Positions 52,522 to 61,479 of a DNA stretch of 64,000 nucleotides are shown in pieces. Position 1 is the first letter of the stretch. Each line of letters begins with the position of its first letter. A program made the position numbers and the translations under genes. The stretch is from G965205525 sp965205525 (lineage in GTDB: Bacteria; Pseudomonadota; Gammaproteobacteria; JABABF01), in NCBI GenBank assembly GCA_965205525.1, contig OZ242171.1, forward strand, positions 186,001 through 250,000, read 5' to 3'. The notes beneath the pieces were generated by a model that saw only the letters and a program-made list of their open reading frames with translations, searched no databases and was not told the origin of the DNA.

Positions 52522-53436
52522 TTATTTTCTGCCTGCCAAGGCGATGCGCTTTCGCAAGTAGGAGGGCGATAAGGCGGCAGGCAGGTGCAGACGGGCGGCC
52601 CGAGACCACCATTGTGCAGCCGCCGGATACTTCCCGGCCCTATACAAGGTGCGAAAATAAGACAGGTATTTGCGGGCGCGAAATTCGCGCTCGTATTTCA
52701 GCAAGGATGTTGGCAGTACTCCCGGTGTGAACAGAGACGCACAGTATTCTTCTATTTCTTCAGGATTTATGTTCGTGCTGTGTCGCAGGCTATCCCCATG
52801 TTTGTGTATCCGAGCTGTGGGCCGATGTAGCAGTGCACATTCCAAGTGAGCAAATAGCTGGGGATAAGCCATGCCATCCCGTTCTCCCGGGATGGGGTTC
52901 CCGATGACGGCGGCGAGAAGAGAGTCCCGGGCGACGGCGATGGCTCCGTGGCAGGGGGCTAGCTTATGGCGCAGGCAGGCTTTAAATCGTCCCTCCGGCG
53001 AGGCGGGAAGACGAGCGGGGGGAGGCCGATATTTCCTGCGACCGTCGGGAAATATAGAGTAATGGCCGGCGATTACCATTTGTGTCGGCCTCTTTATGCC
53101 GATAAGGATAGATTGAAAAAGGTATAGCGCATCCTGCTCCAGCTCGTCGTCTGCATCCAGCGGCACGACATACTTTCCAACCGCCGCCTGAAAACCTCTT
53201 TTGTAAGCGGCGGCTACTCCCTGGTTGGCCTGTCGCAGGTAATGCAAATGCGAGCAGCCAGCTTCCTGGCGGGTTTTAACCACTGTCCCGGTATCATCCG
53301 TAGAGCCATCGTCAATGACGATTACCTCAAAGGTATCTGCCCGCTGGGCGAGGGCCGAATCCAGTGCCCTCGGCAAGGTATGGCCGTAGTTATAGCAGGG
53401 GATAACAATGCTGAAAAAAGGGCGCTCTGCCTGCAT
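52522..53436 (-). CDS. Family 2 glycosyltransferase in the LPS core locus
   Basis: A 304-aa GT2 enzyme. The ATG at 53436 follows AGGAAGGA; a longer frame runs back into the carbamoyltransferase gene. FSIVIPCYNYGHTLPRALDS near residues 8-27, VIVIDDGSTDDTG and VPLDADDELEQDAL (DxD) mark the donor site. Last gene of the LPS inner-core run and 2 nt after the carbamoyltransferase, so it probably adds a core sugar. Pseudomonas has a glycosyltransferase (wapH) at this place, but of a different family as far as I recall. Confidence 0.85.
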   Translation of the reverse strand: MQAERPFFSIVIPCYNYGHTLPRALDSALAQRADTFEVIVIDDGSTDDTGTVVKTRQEAGCSHLHYLRQANQGVAAAYKRGFQAAVGKYVVPLDADDELEQDALYLFQSILIGIKRPTQMVIAGHYSIFPDGRRKYRPPPARLPASPEGRFKACLRHKLAPCHGAIAVARDSLLAAVIGNPIPGERDGMAYPQLFAHLECALLHRPTARIHKHGDSLRHSTNINPEEIEEYCASLFTPGVLPTSLLKYEREFRARKYLSYFRTLYRAGKYPAAAQWWSRAARLHLPAALSPSYLRKRIALAGRK

Positions 53437-53438
53437 GT

Positions 53439-55187
53439 CTATTCCTTCCTTTCTGTCTGCTTGGTTACCAGGATATTTTCTAGGAATAGGAAGTGCAGAT
53501 CGGAACCGAGAAATGTCGCCAATGCATCTTCCGGGGAGCATGCCATCGGCTCGCCGCGCCGATTGAGAGAGGTGTTCAGGCATACGCCGCTGCCGGTCAG
53601 TCGCTCCAATTCCTCCAGCAGCTGGCAGTACTTTGGATTGTGGTGCGGATTGACTACCTGTATCCGCGCGGTGCCGTCTTCGTGCACTACTTCCGGCACC
53701 CGTTTTTTCCATTCCTCTGCCACATCAAAGGTTATGGTCATGAAAGGGGCCGGGTGCTGCGTGCCCACCATCTCCGGGGCTACTCGCTCCAGTACGCTGG
53801 GACAGAAGGGACGCCATCGCTCCCGGAATTTGATCTGCTCGTTGATGCGGTCGGCGATGCCCGGCACGCTGGGGCAGCCGAGGATACTGCGATTGCCGAG
53901 CGCACGGGGGCCGAACTCCATGCGTCCCTGAAACCAAGCCACCGGCTGCTGCTCCTCTGCCAAAATCTGCGCAGCGCGCCGCGCCGGGTTATCCACCTGT
54001 TGCCAGCCCACGGCACTGCCTAATTTTTCACAGGCGGCGATGCACTCGGCCGTGCTGTAAGCAGGCCCGAGATATACGTGCTCCATCTTCTCCACGGGCA
54101 CTCCCCGCCGCTCCGAGGCCCAGGCGGCAGCGCCCACGGCAGTACCGGCATCGCTGGCAGCAGGCTGTACAAAGAGCTCTTGCACCTCCGGCAGTGCGAG
54201 GATGCGCTGGTTCAGTTTTACATTCAATGCGCCACCGCCGGCAAAGACCAGGCGTCCGGTTTCCTGCAGGATGTCTCCCAAGTGATGTTTTATCAGCGCG
54301 AGCGACACCTCCTCGTAGAGCGACTGCACCGCCGCTGCGTAGTGGATCCAAGGCTCATCCGCTGCATCATCGGTGCGTCTCGGCCCCAGCCATTCCACCA
54401 GCTTCGGGCTGAAATAGAAGCCGCGCCCCCGCTCTTTGTAGCGACGCAGACCGATTACGTTGGCATAGCGGGTGTTGATGCGAAATCGCCGCCCGTCAAA
54501 ATCAATCAGCCGGCTGAGGTCAAAACGTTCTGGGTCGCCGTAGGGGGCCATGCCCATCACCTTGTATTCACCATCTAGCATCTCAAAGCCTAGGTACTCG
54601 GTGAGGGTTCCGTACAGGCCGCCTAGGGAATCCGGATCATAGAATTGTTGAATGCAGTGAATACGGCGGTTTTCGCCCCAGCCGAAAAAGGTAGTCGCAT
54701 ATTCACCCTTGCCATCAATCCCTAAAATGGCAGTTTTCCCTTTAAAACCGCTCAGGTGGTAGGCACTGCTGGCATGGGCCAGGTGATGCTCCACGGGTTC
54801 AAATTCAATGCGCCGATGATCTATGCCGAGAGCGGTCAGCAGCTGCCGGATGCTCCTGCGGTAGCGGCGGTAACGGCGGTTGCCGTTGAATAGCGCGTCC
54901 AGTGCCCGATCCGGTGCGTACCAGTACCTGCGGGCATAGTGCCAGCGGGCCGGGGACAGCAGACTGATCGGTGCGAAGGGCACAGCCACCACGTCCACCT
55001 GCTCCGGCCCGATGCCCGCAGACTCCATGCAGAACCGAGCTGCATGCAGCGGCAGCTGTTTTTTGGCGTGCTTGTCTCGGAGGAACCTTTCTTCCTCTGC
55101 CGCCGCCACCAAGGTGCCGTCTACATACAGTGCTGCGGAGGCATCGTGCCCGAGAGCGCCGGATAGGCCGAGAACAATTAGGCTCAA
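53439..55187 (-). CDS. Carbamoyltransferase (NodU/CmcH family), probable heptose carbamoyltransferase
   Basis: Transfers carbamoyl from carbamoyl phosphate via carbamoyl-AMP. I start it at TTG 55187, seven nt after GGAGG, giving 582 aa, the family length; the upstream frame has no similarity. Visible: LSGALGHDASAALYVDG near the start, HHLAHASSAYHLSGFKGKTA near residue 131 with the metal-binding histidines, LGIDGKGEYATTFFGWG, and WFQGRMEFGPRALGNRSIL near residue 412. At this locus Pseudomonas wapO carbamoylates O-7 of heptose I; I infer the same role. The start overlaps the kinase stop as TTGA. Confidence 0.88.
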   Translation of the reverse strand: MSLIVLGLSGALGHDASAALYVDGTLVAAAEEERFLRDKHAKKQLPLHAARFCMESAGIGPEQVDVVAVPFAPISLLSPARWHYARRYWYAPDRALDALFNGNRRYRRYRRSIRQLLTALGIDHRRIEFEPVEHHLAHASSAYHLSGFKGKTAILGIDGKGEYATTFFGWGENRRIHCIQQFYDPDSLGGLYGTLTEYLGFEMLDGEYKVMGMAPYGDPERFDLSRLIDFDGRRFRINTRYANVIGLRRYKERGRGFYFSPKLVEWLGPRRTDDAADEPWIHYAAAVQSLYEEVSLALIKHHLGDILQETGRLVFAGGGALNVKLNQRILALPEVQELFVQPAASDAGTAVGAAAWASERRGVPVEKMEHVYLGPAYSTAECIAACEKLGSAVGWQQVDNPARRAAQILAEEQQPVAWFQGRMEFGPRALGNRSILGCPSVPGIADRINEQIKFRERWRPFCPSVLERVAPEMVGTQHPAPFMTITFDVAEEWKKRVPEVVHEDGTARIQVVNPHHNPKYCQLLEELERLTGSGVCLNTSLNRRGEPMACSPEDALATFLGSDLHFLFLENILVTKQTERKE

Positions 55188-56569
55188 GGGGATACCTCCA
55201 AGAGTTTCCCGTAATGACGGCGGCCGGCGGAGCTCGCTGGCCAATTGTTCAGGAATCTTTGCAGGTCGCGCTGCTGTCCCCGGCGCACCCCTGCCCGATG
55301 TCGCTGGCGCAGAGAATCCAAGTCTGTCAAGTATGCCTTGTCCCCGGAGATAATCCAGTTGCTCGCCTTCATGTCTCCGTGCACCAGGTTCATCTTTTTC
55401 AGCAGCAGAAAGGTGCGGGCGATCTCCCGGTCTGCCTGCTCCGGCGGCGAAACATTTTCCGCAGTGTATTCCGCCAGTGTCTGTCCTTCTTGAAATCGGG
55501 ATACGAGCCAGGCACAGCCGGGCAGCAGGCCGCATAGATGACGCCTTTCCACCAGCGCTAGCGGCGCTGGTGTGTGGATTCCGCCCTGGCGCAGCATGTT
55601 GGCATTGCACCAGGCGCGACGCGCCCGGCTTGCCCCCAGGCACCTGCGCAGGAAGTGCATCGCTCCCTTAATGTTGTATCGCTTGATGACCAGATCTGCT
55701 TCGCCGAGGGGGATGCGCACCACGGTCGCAGAACTGCCATCCTTCAGCATTGTGCCCCCAGCCATAGAGGTATCTGGATCTGCCATCAGCCCTGCCAGCT
55801 CGGGCTGTTTCGCCAAGGCAGTCCGGCAGCAGCAAAGGTATCTTTTACCCTCCTGCCAGACCTTGAACTCGGTGCAATCCCGGGCAGATTTCTTTCGGTA
55901 ATTTTTTAATCGTCTCTGCCATGCCTGCTCCACTTCCAAAGCCAGCTTTGCCCTGCTTTCCTCTTCTGACAATGCCGCCTGCTGTGCCGAAGGGGGCAGT
56001 TGTGCCAAGAACAAAGCCAGGTTTCTGCGCTGGGTTTGGGCACTGCTTTCCCTTGTGATGTCATCTGGATCTAGTATCCAGACTCCCTCTCCACTGATCA
56101 GAAAATTGCCGAAATGCGGATCCCGATGCACGAGTCCCGCCCGGTGCAGGGCTCGCATTGCCTCTCTGCCTGCCCGGTACAGTGCGTCCTGGTTTTCATC
56201 GGCTGCTGTTGTCGCTGTTTCACCCTTTATGTATTCAAAGATGAGCAGCGCAGAGCGTCTGTCTGCACCGTGCACTGTCGCCAGCAGTTCCGGTGCTGGA
56301 ATGCTGGCTTCTCGCAGCAGCCCGGCGCCTCGCTCCGCCCGCTGGCAATCCCTGTACGCACGGCGTCCGAAGTACAGCTTGGCAACTGCCGGCCGTCCCT
56401 TCCATCGTCCCCGCATGACGAACCGCCGTTTGGGATACACGCGCAAGAGTTCTTCGCAGAGAAAGCGTGTGACCCGGCTGCCCCTTCCGACCAGGGCCAG
56501 CTGCAAGGGCGTGACAATGGTCCGGCCCATGCGGGCCAGTTCAGCCGCTTTCGTGAAGGGAATGTTCAA
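55184..56569 (-). CDS. Two-domain LPS kinase (InaA/WaaP/KdkA-like tandem fusion)
   Basis: A 461-aa cytoplasmic kinase-fold protein with two catalytic cores in tandem. The first has FVMRGRWKGRPAVAKLYFGR (P-loop Lys) near residue 46 and VHRDPHFGNFLI with WILDPDDI near residues 147-175. The second has ATVVRIPLGEADLVIKRYNI, LVHGDMKASNWII near residue 392 and YLTDLDSL. Both halves keep the catalytic Asp, the downstream Asn and a metal-binding Asp. The start is taken as TTG 56569, overlapping the waaP stop; ATG 56530 is an alternative. Likely phosphorylates inner-core heptoses. Confidence 0.83.
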   Translation of the reverse strand: MNIPFTKAAELARMGRTIVTPLQLALVGRGSRVTRFLCEELLRVYPKRRFVMRGRWKGRPAVAKLYFGRRAYRDCQRAERGAGLLREASIPAPELLATVHGADRRSALLIFEYIKGETATTAADENQDALYRAGREAMRALHRAGLVHRDPHFGNFLISGEGVWILDPDDITRESSAQTQRRNLALFLAQLPPSAQQAALSEEESRAKLALEVEQAWQRRLKNYRKKSARDCTEFKVWQEGKRYLCCCRTALAKQPELAGLMADPDTSMAGGTMLKDGSSATVVRIPLGEADLVIKRYNIKGAMHFLRRCLGASRARRAWCNANMLRQGGIHTPAPLALVERRHLCGLLPGCAWLVSRFQEGQTLAEYTAENVSPPEQADREIARTFLLLKKMNLVHGDMKASNWIISGDKAYLTDLDSLRQRHRAGVRRGQQRDLQRFLNNWPASSAGRRHYGKLLEVSP

Positions 56570-57390
56570 GGGGGACTGCCCCCCGCAGGCAGCTGTCCCT
56601 TGCGCACCGCTTCCCGGCGCAGTGCGGCGGCCCGCCGCTGCACCTGTCGCCACAATCGCTCCTGCCTCCGAAGGGCCTGTCCCGGGGGCAAGCCGCTGTA
56701 GGTGCTGACGAAATGCAGCAGGTCCGATCGCGACAGGCCGATGTGCAGGGCAGAGAAATAGATTCCTCCGAGATCCTTGACGATCCAACGCAGGGGTGTG
56801 CGCGGGCGCAGCTGGGCCCGGTGCAGATCCATCAGGTACAAACGCGGTTTCGGTGTCGGGGGACGGCTCTGGTCCAAGTGGAAATGGCACAGATAAAAAT
56901 CCCGATGATTGATGCCGCCGTCATGCATGATCCGGGCGATCAGAGCAACCTGTTTTAGCAGGGCCCTGCGCACCGGGCCGGGCGGCGGGTGCCGTTTCCA
57001 ATCTGCTGTGTAGTCCTCCAGACTCACGGTGTTCTCCAAGGCCCGCGTGATGATAAAAGAGTGGATGCCGGCGGGGTAGTTGCCATACTGCCCGCAGGCA
57101 GCCGTCTCGGGCACGTCCAGCCCCAGGCGGCGCAGTCGCTCCAAGGCGCGCCATTCGTCCCGGGCGCTGAGCACCGGCAGGCCGCCCCGCAGCAGACTTC
57201 GGCAGATTTCTCGAAAGCGGAGCGGCTGATGCAGTTTCAGGTAGTAGGATTGCCCGTTTTGTTCAAAGCGCAGTGTGCATCGGTTTTCCACTGCCCGTAC
57301 CACCTCGCCCCGCAGTGCCGCCGCCGCTTGAAAGGGATCCTGACCCCGCCAGGCGGCGGCGAAGACCGGTTGCAAGTGCACTTCTCTCAT
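56566..57390 (-). CDS. waaP: Lipopolysaccharide core heptose(I) kinase
   Basis: Phosphorylates the first heptose of the LPS inner core, important for outer-membrane stability. The 274-aa product matches WaaP: QNGQSYYLKLHQPLRFREI, LSARDEWRALERLRRLGLDV, the catalytic GGINHRDFYLCHFHLDQ near residue 155, and LYLMDLHRAQLR. The ATG at 57390 overlaps the waaG stop by 4 nt. Confidence 0.94.
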   Translation of the reverse strand: MREVHLQPVFAAAWRGQDPFQAAAALRGEVVRAVENRCTLRFEQNGQSYYLKLHQPLRFREICRSLLRGGLPVLSARDEWRALERLRRLGLDVPETAACGQYGNYPAGIHSFIITRALENTVSLEDYTADWKRHPPPGPVRRALLKQVALIARIMHDGGINHRDFYLCHFHLDQSRPPTPKPRLYLMDLHRAQLRPRTPLRWIVKDLGGIYFSALHIGLSRSDLLHFVSTYSGLPPGQALRRQERLWRQVQRRAAALRREAVRKGQLPAGGSPP

Positions 57391-58511
57391 GCCGTCGCCT
57401 CAATGCAGCGCACCGCTTCTGCCACCAGGCCCTGCATGGGGGTGCGGGCTGCATAGCGGAGGGCATTGTGCTGCCACTCTCTCTGCTTCTCCCGATTCGA
57501 AAGAGCCGTTGCAATGGCAGCATCCAGCGCTTCCTGCTGAAAAGGGGAGGGCAATGCCACTCCCGAATTCGCGGCCTTGATATGCGAGGCATAGCCGCAG
57601 ACATCGGTGGTGATAACCGGCAGACCCGCCATCATCGCTTCCAGCAGCACCGAGCCTGTATTCTCTTGGCGTGCCGGATGCAGCAGCAGATCTGCGCCGA
57701 GCAGAAAGCGCGGAATGTCATCCCGCCCCGACAGGATTTGCAAACCGGATGCGATTTTCAGGTGCCGAGCCAGTCGGCGGTAGTGCCTGTTTTTATCCTG
57801 ACCGATCACTAGGAGCCGGGTGTGCACCCTGAGTTTGTCCGGCAGGGCTGCCAGTGCCCGAAGCGCGCGATCCAATCCCTTGGTGCGGAAGCCGGAGCCG
57901 ACTAGAAGAAGCAGGAATTCGTCCTTGCAGATGTGCAGCTCCCGGCGCAGTTCACGGCGTATGGCCTGAGCCTGCTCTTCTGCGGGGCGCCGTCTGTCCG
58001 CATCAATGCCCGGGGGCAGAAGATGTGTGCGCCCGGGGGGTGTGCCGTAGCGGTGCAGGCAGGCCTGTCGCGTATACTCGCTCAAAAATAGGATGCGCGT
58101 GCTCGCAGCAGGAGAAAAAACCGCCCGCTCCCGTCGCCTGAAGGAGTAGTAGCGGGGCGTCCAGCGATGCCAGGGCGGACGCTCTTCACGCATTTTTTCC
58201 TCGTAGCAGCACTCCGCGCTGTAATACACATCCAGCCCTGCCATCTTGTCAAAGCCGACCGCTACATCCGCTGGGTTTTCCGCCAGGTGTTCATGCACCC
58301 ATTTCTCGTATTTCTCGTATAGCCGATGATGGCTGAGGGCCCGCACCGGCACCCGAAGCAGCTGGAAATCCTCGTGTCCCGGTCCGTCCCAGGATAGGGT
58401 ATAAACGCGTATCCGGTGCCCCCGCTCCGCCATGGCCCGGGCGATGCGGAGAAAATCTCTTTGCAGCCCGCCGTAGGGAAAATATTTAAATAGACAGAAA
58501 GCGATCTGCAT
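57387..58511 (-). CDS. waaG: LPS core glucosyltransferase WaaG (family GT4)
   Basis: Adds the first hexose to heptose II of the core. The ATG at 58511 (MQIAFCLFKYFPYGGLQRD) gives 374 aa, the same as E. coli WaaG. YFPYGGLQRDFLRIA is the acceptor-side motif, FLLLLVGSGFRTKGLDRAL the donor domain, and HPARQENTGSVLLEAMMAGL the GT4 EX7E motif. The ATG overlaps the waaC stop in TAATG. The sugar transferred may differ in this organism. Confidence 0.93.
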   Translation of the reverse strand: MQIAFCLFKYFPYGGLQRDFLRIARAMAERGHRIRVYTLSWDGPGHEDFQLLRVPVRALSHHRLYEKYEKWVHEHLAENPADVAVGFDKMAGLDVYYSAECCYEEKMREERPPWHRWTPRYYSFRRRERAVFSPAASTRILFLSEYTRQACLHRYGTPPGRTHLLPPGIDADRRRPAEEQAQAIRRELRRELHICKDEFLLLLVGSGFRTKGLDRALRALAALPDKLRVHTRLLVIGQDKNRHYRRLARHLKIASGLQILSGRDDIPRFLLGADLLLHPARQENTGSVLLEAMMAGLPVITTDVCGYASHIKAANSGVALPSPFQQEALDAAIATALSNREKQREWQHNALRYAARTPMQGLVAEAVRCIEATA

Positions 58512-59479
58512 TATTTTGCCAGGATTTGTTGCAGTGCGTGCCAAGCCCTTGCGGAAGAAATGTCTGCCAGCTCGCGCCGCTCACCCTCGGCCTGCAAGTG
58601 TTGCTGTCCCGGCCCCCAGGTGCCGATCAGTGCCGGCTCCGACGGGCCGTACAGCACCACCGCCGGCCGCCCTAAAGCAGCCGCCAAGTGGGCGAGGCCG
58701 GTGTCCACCGCCGCAATGCCCCGGGCACCTGCCAGTACGCCGGCTAACGCCCGGAGATTGAGATGGGGCAGCACTTCTGCCATCGGATGTGCCTTGGCAA
58801 TATGCTCTGCTTGCTCCCGCTCCTTGTTCGTGCCCCAGGGCAGACGCACCCCGTAGCCCGCTTCACCGGCACTTTTGCACAGCTGATGCCAGTGTGAAAC
58901 CGGCCATTCTTTTTCTGCTCGCGAGGTGGCATGAAGAAATACCAAGTAGGGGCTGCCGTTTTCGCTATAGAGAAAGTCCGCCGGCTGAATGCTGTAATCC
59001 GCCGGTGTTGTGGGCATTGGATACTCCAAGGTGTCTGCGAACAGCTTGCGCAGGCGCCAGATGGCATGTCGCCCTTTGGGGATAGGCAGTCGTTGGTGGT
59101 AGAACCAAGAAGCAAGGCGCTCTCGCACAGAATTTGCATCCATCCCGTAACGGGGCCCCCGGGCACATCGCGTGAGCCAGGCGCTCTTCAGCAGCCCTTG
59201 GGCATCAATGATGAAATCGTAGTAGCTCTGGCCGAGATACGCCTTGCATTCTCGCCACTGCTGCCGATGCAGCCGGATCCCAGGTCGTTGCCGCCACCGC
59301 CGGAGAGCCACCGGGATTACTTTTTCCACTGCCGGATGCCAGGCGGGTATTTCCGCATAGGCTTCCTCAACCGCCCAGTCAAAGCGAATTTTGGGCTGTG
59401 CAGCGACAGCATCACTGAGGGCAGACAAGGTATGCACGATGTCCCCCATGGAAGAGGTCTTGACCACCAGCACGTGCAC
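58511..59479 (-). CDS. waaC: LPS heptosyltransferase I
   Basis: Adds the first heptose to Kdo2-lipid A using ADP-heptose. The GTG at 59479 gives VHVLVVKTSSMGDIVHTLSA, matching the WaaC N-terminus, and a 322-aa product; the frame is open about 36 codons further into waaF without similarity. HATSRAEKEWPVSHW, the ADP-heptose site in AVDTGLAHLAAALGRPAVVL, and YGPSEPALIGTWGP are typical. Lies between waaF and waaG. Confidence 0.94.
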   Translation of the reverse strand: MHVLVVKTSSMGDIVHTLSALSDAVAAQPKIRFDWAVEEAYAEIPAWHPAVEKVIPVALRRWRQRPGIRLHRQQWRECKAYLGQSYYDFIIDAQGLLKSAWLTRCARGPRYGMDANSVRERLASWFYHQRLPIPKGRHAIWRLRKLFADTLEYPMPTTPADYSIQPADFLYSENGSPYLVFLHATSRAEKEWPVSHWHQLCKSAGEAGYGVRLPWGTNKEREQAEHIAKAHPMAEVLPHLNLRALAGVLAGARGIAAVDTGLAHLAAALGRPAVVLYGPSEPALIGTWGPGQQHLQAEGERRELADISSARAWHALQQILAK

Positions 59480-59490
59480 AGGAAAGACCC

Positions 59491-60543
59491 TCAGGAATCG
59501 CTGCCGGTCGGCAGCCAGGGGCTCATCGCCTCTAGCACCCGCTCTGGCAGCAGCTGATGTAGACAGTTTTTGTGCCCCAAGGGGCATTCCCGCTGAAAGC
59601 AGGGGGCACAGGGAAGATCTAGGAACAGGGCTTTGGCCTGTCCCTGTCCCCCGGGAGGGGTCAGGGTCGGCGAAGTGGAGCCGTATACCGCTGCTAGCGG
59701 TCTGCCCAAAGCGGCGGCGATATGCATCAGCCCGGAGTCATTGCTGACCGCTCCCTGACTGAGAGAGAGCAGCAGCACCGTCTCCTCCAGGGAAGTCTCT
59801 CCCGTCAGGTTGTGACAGCCTTCCCGCACTGACGGCGGCAGATATTCCCGCACTGTTTGTGCAATATCCCGCTCCCGGTCTCCGCCCAGCAGCCATACCT
59901 GTCCTCCCCGAGCCAGCCATTCCCGGGCCACCTCGGCAAAGTGCCGAGGCGGCCAGCGCTTGGCCGAACCGTACTCTGCCCCGGGGCAGAGAGCCAGTGC
60001 TGGGGAGCTGTCCTCCAGCCCCAGGCGCACCGCAGCAGCAGCAGCAGCAGCAGGCTCTGCCCGCAGGCGGGGCGACGGCACCTGGGGCGGCGGTGCTGCC
60101 CTAGGCATGCACAGGGCCGCAAAGCGCTGAGGCATGCTCGGATAAAGCGACTCGTCCAAGCGGCGCAGGTCGTTCAGCAGCAGGTAGCGATGTTCACCGC
60201 GCCAGCCGATGCGGCGGGGGATGCGGGCGAAATAGGGCACTAGGGCAGATTTCAGCGAGTTGGGCAGCACGATGGCCCGCCCATAGCCCTCCCGGCGCAG
60301 CTTGCGCCCCAGTTGCCGCCTGAGGCCGATATTCAGGCGCTTGTGGCCGATGGGCAGCAGCACTGCTCGGCGCACCTCCGGCATGAATTGCAAGAGGGGC
60401 AGGGTCCAGGGAGGGGCCAGGACATCAATCTGCAGGGCGGGCTCTTCTCGTCGCAGCAGCGCCAGCAGGGGCTGCGCCATCACCATATCCCCGAGCCACG
60501 CCGGCCCGACCACTAGGGCAGGGGAGATATCCTCCTGTGGCAT
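59491..60543 (-). CDS. waaF: LPS heptosyltransferase II
   Basis: Adds the second inner-core heptose. The 350-aa GT9 product has LVVGPAWLGDMVMAQPLLAL at the start, LPNSLKSALVPYFARIPRRI with GWRGE, ALCPGAEYGSAKRWPPRHFA, and VSNDSGLMHIAAALGRPLAA with VYGSTSPTLTPP. A run of seven Ala near residue 170 is encoded by a trinucleotide repeat (60032-60052). It starts 3 nt after ilvE and heads the waa run. Confidence 0.95.
   Translation of the reverse strand: MPQEDISPALVVGPAWLGDMVMAQPLLALLRREEPALQIDVLAPPWTLPLLQFMPEVRRAVLLPIGHKRLNIGLRRQLGRKLRREGYGRAIVLPNSLKSALVPYFARIPRRIGWRGEHRYLLLNDLRRLDESLYPSMPQRFAALCMPRAAPPPQVPSPRLRAEPAAAAAAAVRLGLEDSSPALALCPGAEYGSAKRWPPRHFAEVAREWLARGGQVWLLGGDRERDIAQTVREYLPPSVREGCHNLTGETSLEETVLLLSLSQGAVSNDSGLMHIAAALGRPLAAVYGSTSPTLTPPGGQGQAKALFLDLPCAPCFQRECPLGHKNCLHQLLPERVLEAMSPWLPTGSDS
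60032..60052. repeat. Trinucleotide repeat in waaF
   Basis: Seven GCA units on the plus strand from 60032 read as Ala codons on the minus strand inside waaF. Being a triplet repeat it can change length without shifting the frame. Confidence 0.8.
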
Positions 60544-60546
60544 GTC

Positions 60547-61479
60547 TCAGGGCTCTACCGGAACCAGCCATTCCGGGTGCTCGCTGCGGCGGCCATGGGT
60601 CTGGTCTGCGTACAGTGTTTGCAGGCGCTCCGTCACGGCTCCACGGCAGCCGGTCCCAATCGCTTTTCCGTCCACTTCTTGTATCGGCACGAGCCCGGCC
60701 GCCGTGCCGGTAAAGAAAGCCTCATCGGCGGTATAAACCTGCTCTAGGCTGAGGTGAGTCTCTCGCACTGTCATCCCGGCCTCCTTTGCCAAGGTGAGGA
60801 TCGTGTCCCGGGTGATTCCTTTTAGGCACCAGGAGGGCTCCGGTGTTTCCAGGATTTCATCCCGAACAATGAAAAAATTTTCCCCGCTGCCCTCCGCCAC
60901 ATAGCCGTCCTGGTCCAGCAGCAGGGCCTCGTCACAGCCTTGCGCATGCGCTTCCCGAGAGGCGAGGATGGAATCGATATAGGAGCCGCTCGCCTTCGCC
61001 TGGCATCTTTCCCGGTGCGCGTGGTGGCGGATATGGGAGGCGGTGTGCACCCGGATCCCCTGCTCCCGTGCTTCCGGTGCCAGGTAGGAAGGCCACTCCC
61101 AGGCAGCGATCATCACGTGGGTCCTGAGGTTGTCTGCGTGCAGTCCCATGCCCTCCGAGCCGTGCAGACACATCGGCCGCAGGTAGCCGAATTCCCCCAG
61201 GCCATTTTTGCGCACCACTTCCCGCTGGGCCTCCTCCAGGACCTCGGCTGTGCAGGGCACCTCCATTTGCAGTATGCGGGCCGAATTCAGCAGGCGCCGG
61301 ATATGATCCCGAAGACGGAAGATACAGACGCCGTGTTTTTCTGTGTGATGGGAGCGCACCCCCTCAAAGACACCGCGCCCGTAGTGCAGGGTATGGGTCA
61401 GAAAGTGCACCTTCGCTTCCCGCCAGGGAATCATGTCCCCGTCGCACCAGATCCAGCCATCTCGTTCTGCAAAAGACAT
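60547..61479 (-). CDS. ilvE: Branched-chain amino acid aminotransferase
   Basis: PLP fold-type IV transaminase for leucine, isoleucine and valine. The 310-aa product has THTLHYGRGVFEGVRSH near residue 29, the Schiff-base lysine in RCQAKASGSYIDSILA near residue 160, and EALLLDQDGYVAEGSGENFF. The ATG overlaps the glnE stop in TAATG. Its place between glnE and waaF matches Pseudomonas. Confidence 0.95.
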   Translation of the reverse strand: MSFAERDGWIWCDGDMIPWREAKVHFLTHTLHYGRGVFEGVRSHHTEKHGVCIFRLRDHIRRLLNSARILQMEVPCTAEVLEEAQREVVRKNGLGEFGYLRPMCLHGSEGMGLHADNLRTHVMIAAWEWPSYLAPEAREQGIRVHTASHIRHHAHRERCQAKASGSYIDSILASREAHAQGCDEALLLDQDGYVAEGSGENFFIVRDEILETPEPSWCLKGITRDTILTLAKEAGMTVRETHLSLEQVYTADEAFFTGTAAGLVPIQEVDGKAIGTGCRGAVTERLQTLYADQTHGRRSEHPEWLVPVEP

